Assembly (NCBI RefSeq): GCF_013185185.1
Contig: NZ_JAAZWE010000004.1
Span: forward strand, 203,758 to 267,757
DNA: 64,000 nucleotides
Source of the DNA: Saccharibacillus endophyticus
GTDB lineage: Bacteria; Bacillota; Bacilli; Paenibacillales; Paenibacillaceae
Direction: 5' to 3'
Shown: piece by piece, positions 59,373 through 64,000 of the stretch
How positions within the stretch are numbered: the stretch's first letter is position 1
Layout of the letters: every line of letters begins with the position of its first letter
Made by a program: the position numbers and the translations under genes
Notes under the pieces: generated by a model
Told to the model about the DNA's origin: nothing
Database searches by the model: none
What the model saw: only the letters and a program-made list of their open reading frames with translations

Positions 59373-60584
59373 TTAAGGAAGCGCCAATTTGCCCAACACC
59401 GTCGCGACTGAAGCTCCCGTCGCGGACGGAAGATGGTTGGGCACGCCGCGCAAAAAATCGTTGCCGAGCAGCGCGAAAATCACGGCTTCTTTCGCTTCGT
59501 CGTCAACGCCGAACGCGTTCGACGAGCATACGCGCTGCTCTGGCAGCAGCAAGGCCAGCATGCGCATCAATTCGGCGTTTCGAGCGCCGCCGCCGGATAC
59601 GATCACTTCGTCGATCCGGCAGCGCGGGAACACGAAATTCCGGCAGCTTTCCGCGATCGAGCGCGCGGTGAAAAGGGTCGCGCTTGCCACGATATCGGCA
59701 TCGCCCAACCTGAATCCTTCCCGGGCGAGTTCCACGAACGCCTGAGTATAGGCTTTTCCGAACACTTCGCGCCCCGTCGATTTGGGCGGCGCCTGACGGA
59801 AATACGGATGCTCCAGCATCTTGTCGACCAGCGCTTCGCACGGCGTGCCGGAAGAAGCCCAAGCGCCGCCGTCGTCGTAAGTCATTTTGCCGCCGCTGAG
59901 CAGCCATGCGGCCTGGTCGATCACCATGTTGCCCGGCCCCGTATCGAACGCGAACACGTCTTCCGGCTCGGCCCCGGCGGGCAGGGCGGTGCAGTTGCCG
60001 ATTCCGCCGATATTTTGCAGCAGGCGACCGCGCTTCTCGTCGCGGAACAAAATCAGGTCGCCGTAAGGGGCCAGCGGCGCGCCTTGACCGCCCGCCGCCA
60101 TGTCGCCCGGCCGAAAATCGCCGACGACCGGCACGCCGAGACGTTTGGACAGCACCGACAAATCGCCGATTTGCAGCGTCGAACGAAACCTTGCGGGATC
60201 GCGGCTTTCCAGATCGCGCTCCCCCGGTCCATGCTCCGGAATATGCCAGATCGTTTGGCCGTGAGAACTGGCGAAATCGACGTCTTGCATGGACAATCCC
60301 GCTTCGCTTACCGCTTGCCGTGCGGCTTCGGCGAACATTTCCGCCAGCAGCGCGTTCATGCCGCAAATGTCGTCGACGCGCGAACGCTCCGGCACGCACA
60401 AGTCTTTGAGCCGCTCGCGCAGCGCGTCGCCGTACGGAAAGCTGCGCGCATGCAGAAGCTCCGCTTTCGCGGACAGCCCGCAGCCTTCGATCCGGACGAC
60501 GGCGGCGTCCACGCCGTCGAGCGAAGTGCCGGACATCAGGCCGACGGCGATCGCGGAACCGCGGTCGAATTCGATCCGGATCAT
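59373..60584 (-). CDS. anmK: Anhydro-N-acetylmuramic acid kinase
   Basis: A 403-residue kinase: GLMSGTSLDGVDAAVV at the start, FASSHGQTIWH, LQIGDLSVL, NIGGIGNCT, FDTGPGNMVID and VSGGGARN are the AnmK landmarks. It opens and phosphorylates 1,6-anhydroMurNAc to MurNAc-6-P during cell-wall recycling. Last gene of the namZ-nagZ-anmK operon, overlapping nagZ by 4 bp. In Gram-positives the source of anhydro sugar is less obvious; the product is then etherase (MurQ) substrate, not seen here. Confidence 0.92.
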   Translation of the reverse strand: MIRIEFDRGSAIAVGLMSGTSLDGVDAAVVRIEGCGLSAKAELLHARSFPYGDALRERLKDLCVPERSRVDDICGMNALLAEMFAEAARQAVSEAGLSMQDVDFASSHGQTIWHIPEHGPGERDLESRDPARFRSTLQIGDLSVLSKRLGVPVVGDFRPGDMAAGGQGAPLAPYGDLILFRDEKRGRLLQNIGGIGNCTALPAGAEPEDVFAFDTGPGNMVIDQAAWLLSGGKMTYDDGGAWASSGTPCEALVDKMLEHPYFRQAPPKSTGREVFGKAYTQAFVELAREGFRLGDADIVASATLFTARSIAESCRNFVFPRCRIDEVIVSGGGARNAELMRMLALLLPEQRVCSSNAFGVDDEAKEAVIFALLGNDFLRGVPNHLPSATGASVATVLGKLALP

Positions 60585-62326
60585 GGGCGAAGCCCCCAGC
60601 CCGCCGGATACTTTTCGCCCAGCGAGACCGGCAGCCGGCCGCGGAACGGAATGCGGCCGAGCAGCGCTTTGGCCGCGCTTCCCAGCGCGAGCGGACGGCT
60701 TTCGTAAACGGCGGCGTATGCCGGCGCTTCCGGAAATTCCAGCAAATCGTACGGATCGCGCAGCGCGACGACGGCAAGCGGCTTGCCGAGTCCGATCAGC
60801 CGCAGGACGAGCGCAGCCTGCGCGGGGTTGAAGCGCGCGTTGTACGTGCCGACGACGATCTGTTCGATATCCGCGCGTTCCGCCGCTTCCGCGAGCCGGT
60901 CCGAATTCGGCCCGACTTCGTCCGCTTCGACGATCTCGTCCACGACGTCAAGCCCCAGCTCCGCCAGTTCATGTCCCAATCCCCGCGTTCCGGCGATCGA
61001 CTCGTCCACGAAAGCGGTCACGTTGGCCGAGCAAGTGACCGCCAGCGTCCGCGCGGCACGCAGCGGCAAGATTCCCTGCTCGTTTTTCACCAACGTCACG
61101 CTGTTTTCGCTCACGCGCCGCGCCGTATCCAGCGATTCGGGATCGCGCAAAGCCGCAGGTTTCGACGCTTCCACCGCGCTCTCCGCGACGCTGCCGGACA
61201 AGCTTCCCGGCACGTCGTCCCGTTCCTTTTTCCCCAGCAGCTTTCGCGCCGCCCCGCGCGTCAGCACTCCCCGCTTCCATTTCATGCGCAGCAAGCGGCG
61301 AACCGACGCGTCGATCCGGCTTTCGTCGATCCGGCCGCCGTGCACGGCGTTCTCCAGCGCGTTCAGCGCCGCTCCCTGCCGATCCAGACGGTGGCTGACC
61401 AACACCTGGTCCGCGCCCGCGAGCACGGCCAGCACGGACGCTTCCGCCACGCCGTAATGCTCGGCGATCGCGTTCATTTCCATGCAGTCCGTCGTGATGA
61501 TGCCGTCGAAACCCAATTCTTCCCGCAGCAGTCCGGTCAATACCGAAGGCGACAGCGTGACCGGAAGCTTTTCGCGTTCCAGCGCCGGAAAATAGATATG
61601 CGCCGACATGACGGCGTCCACGCCTTCTTCGACCGCGCGCTTGAACGGCACCAACTCCACGGCGTCCATTCTTTCCCGGTCATGCTGCACGGTCGGCAGA
61701 TCCAGATGCGAATCGACGTCAGTATCGCCGTGTCCGGGAAAATGCTTCGCCGTCGCGCCTACGCCCGCATCCTGAAGCCCGCGGATCGCCGCCGCTCCGA
61801 ACGATGCCGCGCGCTCCGGCGATTCGCCGAACGAGCGTACGCCGATCACCGGATTGGCCGGATTGTTGTTCACGTCCAGCACCGGCGCGTAATTCAGGTT
61901 GACGCCCAGGCTTCGGAGTTCTCGTCCGGAAATATAAGCACAGCGGTAAGCGTCTTCTTCAGAGCCGGCCGCCGCGATCGCCATTTGGCCGGGCATCAGC
62001 GTCACTCCTTCGGTGATGCGCGCCACCATGCCGCCTTCCTGGTCGATCGAGATCCAAAGCGGCGGCACGCCGTTCGCTTCGGCCGCTTCCTGAAGCTCGC
62101 GCGTCAACGCGGCCAATTGCTCCGGCGAAGAGACGTTGCGGGAAAAGTAAACGATCCCTCCCGTCCGATACGCGGCGATCAGCCTCATGGCGGCGGACGT
62201 CATCGTCCGGCCGTCGAAGCCGCCGAGCAGCATCTGGCCGAGCTTGCTCCGCAAATCCATGCTGCCCAGCAGCCCTTCGATCTCCTGCTCCGCTTCGGCG
62301 GTCATTTCGGCTTCTTGTTCGCTCAT
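60581..62326 (-). CDS. nagZ: Beta-N-acetylglucosaminidase NagZ (GH3)
   Basis: A 581-residue GH3 enzyme with no signal peptide: WISIDQEGGMVARI, KHFPGHGDTDVDSHLDLP (general acid His) and the nucleophile Asp in GIITTDCMEMNAIAEHYG. A C-terminal domain of about 200 residues is present, as in the Bacillus NagZ. It removes GlcNAc from muropeptides or from GlcNAc-MurNAc. AAGGAGG precedes ATG 62326. Position between namZ and anmK supports the role. Distinct from the anchored GH3 fusion at 15472-17241. Confidence 0.92.
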   Translation of the reverse strand: MSEQEAEMTAEAEQEIEGLLGSMDLRSKLGQMLLGGFDGRTMTSAAMRLIAAYRTGGIVYFSRNVSSPEQLAALTRELQEAAEANGVPPLWISIDQEGGMVARITEGVTLMPGQMAIAAAGSEEDAYRCAYISGRELRSLGVNLNYAPVLDVNNNPANPVIGVRSFGESPERAASFGAAAIRGLQDAGVGATAKHFPGHGDTDVDSHLDLPTVQHDRERMDAVELVPFKRAVEEGVDAVMSAHIYFPALEREKLPVTLSPSVLTGLLREELGFDGIITTDCMEMNAIAEHYGVAEASVLAVLAGADQVLVSHRLDRQGAALNALENAVHGGRIDESRIDASVRRLLRMKWKRGVLTRGAARKLLGKKERDDVPGSLSGSVAESAVEASKPAALRDPESLDTARRVSENSVTLVKNEQGILPLRAARTLAVTCSANVTAFVDESIAGTRGLGHELAELGLDVVDEIVEADEVGPNSDRLAEAAERADIEQIVVGTYNARFNPAQAALVLRLIGLGKPLAVVALRDPYDLLEFPEAPAYAAVYESRPLALGSAAKALLGRIPFRGRLPVSLGEKYPAGWGLRP

Positions 62327-62372
62327 CCAAATCGTCCTCCTTGTAAACGGGATGCTCTACATTCAAACCGCG

Positions 62373-63614
62373 TCAATACAGCAAATAGGCTTCTCTTCGT
62401 TCGCTCCAACGTTCCGCTTCGCGGCTCCAGGCTTCGGAAATATCCGCGAACCCGGAACCGGAAGGCTCGGCGATCCATTGCCTGAGCTCGCTGCCTCCCG
62501 CCAGCAGGTCGACGAAAAAGCGACGGCCGCCTGAAGGTGGCTCCAGCCAGCGGAACGCCGAAGGGTAGCGGCGGGCGACCACATGCAGCAGCGCAAGTCC
62601 GGTCTGGACGGCACGGAATGTTTCCGGTTCCGTCACGAACAGCCGAACGCCGCCGCAAAGTTCTCCCGCATGCTTCGAAAAGGTCGGCGCGTTATACGCC
62701 GGATGAACATGGACGCCGGGCAGCCCGAAGCCGTTAAGCTCAGCCGCCAGCTCCTTCCCGTTCACCCAGGGCGCGCCGATCCATTCGAAAGGGCGCGTCG
62801 TGCCGCGCCCTTCCGACAGATTGGTTCCTTCGAAAAAGCAGGTTCCCGCGTAGACGCGGACCGTGTCGACGGACGGCATGTTCGGCGAAGGCAGCATCCA
62901 CGGCTGATCGGTCTCGCCGAACTCCATCGGCCGTTCCCAGCCTTCCATCTTCACCACGCCCAGCTCGCAGCCCGTACCGCGAAGGTCGTTCGCCATGACG
63001 GCCAGCTCGCCGACGGTCATGCCGGTGCGAATCGGCAGTTCCCACGCGCCGACCATCGATTCGAAGCCGGGCTTCAACAGGCCGCCTTCGACCGCGAGAC
63101 CGCCCAGCGGATTCGGCCGATCCAGCACGACCAATGCTTTGCCGTTTTCCGCGCACGCTTGCGTCGCGTACAGCAGCGTCGACAAATACGTGTAAAACCG
63201 GATGCCGAGATCCTGCATGTCGAACACCAGCGTATCGACGTGTTCCAACATCGAAGGCGTCGGCTTTTTGTGTGCCCCGTACAGGCTGAACACGGGAATG
63301 CCGAGCTCGGGATGCAGCTCGTCGCCGAAACGCAGTCCCGCCTGATGCTGCCCGTAGACGCCGTGCTCGCCCGCGAAAAGCGCGGTCAACCGTCCGCCCG
63401 ACGACGCGCAGACCTCGACCGACGAACGAAAATCGGCCGTGATGCCGGTCGGGTTCGTGATGAGGCCGATGCGTCGGTTTTGCAGCAGCGGATGAGCAAA
63501 ACCGCCCGCCAGACGGTCGAGTCCGGTCGACACGCGAGGACGCTTGCCGTTTCCCGACTTGTTGCCGTCCGCCGCGCGGCCCGCGAAATTCCCGTTCGCC
63601 GAATGTCCGTTCAT
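62373..63614 (-). CDS. namZ: Exo-beta-N-acetylmuramidase NamZ (DUF1343)
   Basis: A 413-residue protein of the NamZ/YbbC family: NRRIGLITNPTGI, FAGEHGVYGQHQAG, VFDMQDLGIRFYTYLSTL, DRPNPLGG, MPSVDTVRVYAGTCFFEGTN. NamZ releases MurNAc from the non-reducing end of peptidoglycan chains and works with NagZ. The Bacillus protein is secreted; this one shows no signal peptide but has a low-complexity N-terminal stretch of about 28 residues, so its location is uncertain. Overlaps the upstream gene by 4 bp. Confidence 0.9.
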   Translation of the reverse strand: MNGHSANGNFAGRAADGNKSGNGKRPRVSTGLDRLAGGFAHPLLQNRRIGLITNPTGITADFRSSVEVCASSGGRLTALFAGEHGVYGQHQAGLRFGDELHPELGIPVFSLYGAHKKPTPSMLEHVDTLVFDMQDLGIRFYTYLSTLLYATQACAENGKALVVLDRPNPLGGLAVEGGLLKPGFESMVGAWELPIRTGMTVGELAVMANDLRGTGCELGVVKMEGWERPMEFGETDQPWMLPSPNMPSVDTVRVYAGTCFFEGTNLSEGRGTTRPFEWIGAPWVNGKELAAELNGFGLPGVHVHPAYNAPTFSKHAGELCGGVRLFVTEPETFRAVQTGLALLHVVARRYPSAFRWLEPPSGGRRFFVDLLAGGSELRQWIAEPSGSGFADISEAWSREAERWSERREAYLLY

Positions 63615-64000
63615 CCGGCGTTTCCCGGCAGCGTGCCGAAGCCCCGGCTGCTTTCTTTTTCTTTTTCCACGTCGCCGTCCGGATGCAGCACGTTATGCGT
63701 CGCCTGATGCAGATACACCGCGAGCAGTCCCGCATATACGGACAACACGCCGACCACGGTCACCGTCAGCAGAAGTCCGAGGAAAAACGCCTGGAAAAAC
63801 GCGCCGATCGTGTACCCCGGATGCCGCAGCATCAGCTTGACGCTTTCGCCCATGGCCCGAAAAATGCCCAGACCGCTTTGCAGCACGAGTTGAAGCGCGT
63901 AAAACTGCGACACGAGCGCCATCGCCACGAAGTAGGTTTGGAACACGGCGATCGCCAGGTAGAACACGCCCGGCTTGCCGCCGTAATACCACCAGGTCGA
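63611..64000 (-). CDS. Polytopic membrane protein, C-terminal part (runs off the window end)
   Basis: Open frame from the window edge to the stop at 63611 (129 codons seen). At least three hydrophobic segments (AIAVFQTYFVAMALVSQFYAL, FFQAFFLGLLLTVTVV and the following segment), with VKLMLRHPGYTIGAF between. A GTG at 63967 lies in frame, but the frame continues to the edge with protein-like sequence, so the true start is outside the window. Family not recognised. First known gene of the MurNAc recycling operon, perhaps a transport or regulatory component. Confidence 0.75.
   Translation of the reverse strand, partial: STWWYYGGKPGVFYLAIAVFQTYFVAMALVSQFYALQLVLQSGLGIFRAMGESVKLMLRHPGYTIGAFFQAFFLGLLLTVTVVGVLSVYAGLLAVYLHQATHNVLHPDGDVEKEKESSRGFGTLPGNAG

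Overview
The window looks like a chromosomal segment of a spore-former-type Firmicute of the Paenibacillaceae (Paenibacillus/Saccharibacillus-like). The reasons are moderately high GC with strong AGGAGG ribosome binding sites, frequent TTG/GTG starts, an S-layer-homology (SLH) protein, CcdC, a YfmJ-like reductase, NamZ/NagZ/AnmK cell-wall recycling and a ComQXPA quorum-sensing locus. No rRNA, tRNA, CRISPR array, insertion sequence or phage gene was seen. Genus assignment is inference.

Left part (1-25 kb): a partial secreted protein and an SLH protein; a six-gene, translationally coupled minus-strand operon (11535-2267) that joins a phosphorelay (REC, hybrid kinase, Hpt-REC-degenerate GGDEF-REC) to a HEAT-repeat membrane protein and a processive family 2 glycosyltransferase; ccdC; a phospho-beta-glucosidase divergent from a LacI regulator that carries an unusual insertion; a DUF4309-GH3 fusion; a secreted beta-helix protein; a YfmJ-like reductase; an L-2-hydroxyacid/lactate dehydrogenase; a LanFEG-like ABC transporter; and a DUF4177 protein. 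Three structured intergenic elements (12.3, 17.4 and 21.6 kb) look related.

Central part (25-47.2 kb, all minus strand) is the most interesting. It holds comQ-comX-comP-comA and a RiPP biosynthetic cluster with ten short precursor genes in tandem. Every precursor has a short leader ending in an E-x-L-E-x-x-x-A-P motif, a Gly/Val/Ile-rich core, and an invariant C-terminal Thr. The tailoring set (class III aminotransferase, SAM methyltransferase, short-chain dehydrogenase, M50 intramembrane protease with an N-terminal RRE-like domain) matches what the daptide family needs to turn a C-terminal Thr into a dimethylated diamine. The same operon also carries a YcaO (C-terminal PxPxP), a ThiF-like partner, a SagB-like protein, and a radical-SAM-like protein with SPASM-type cysteines but no CxxxCxxC motif. 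Two paralogous NatAB-type ABC exporters bracket the region.

Three promoters share one architecture (TTGCGG-type palindrome, a TTGyGGGAA half-site 47 bp from the -10, weak -35, -10 followed by GAArTCAAGC): in front of comX-P-A, in front of one exporter, and in front of the RiPP operon. This matches ComA-type control and suggests that density sensing switches on precursor, tailoring and export genes together. This circuit plus multi-precursor cluster is my best candidate for an undescribed system.

Right part (47.2-64 kb): an OmpR-type two-component system, a zinc-ribbon membrane protein, a neopullulanase-type GH13 amylase, a small membrane protein, two GNAT acetyltransferases, a YrzF-like kinase, a glutamine-type ABC transporter with receptor and permease fused, an Old Yellow Enzyme, and a namZ-nagZ-anmK MurNAc recycling operon that runs off the window edge.
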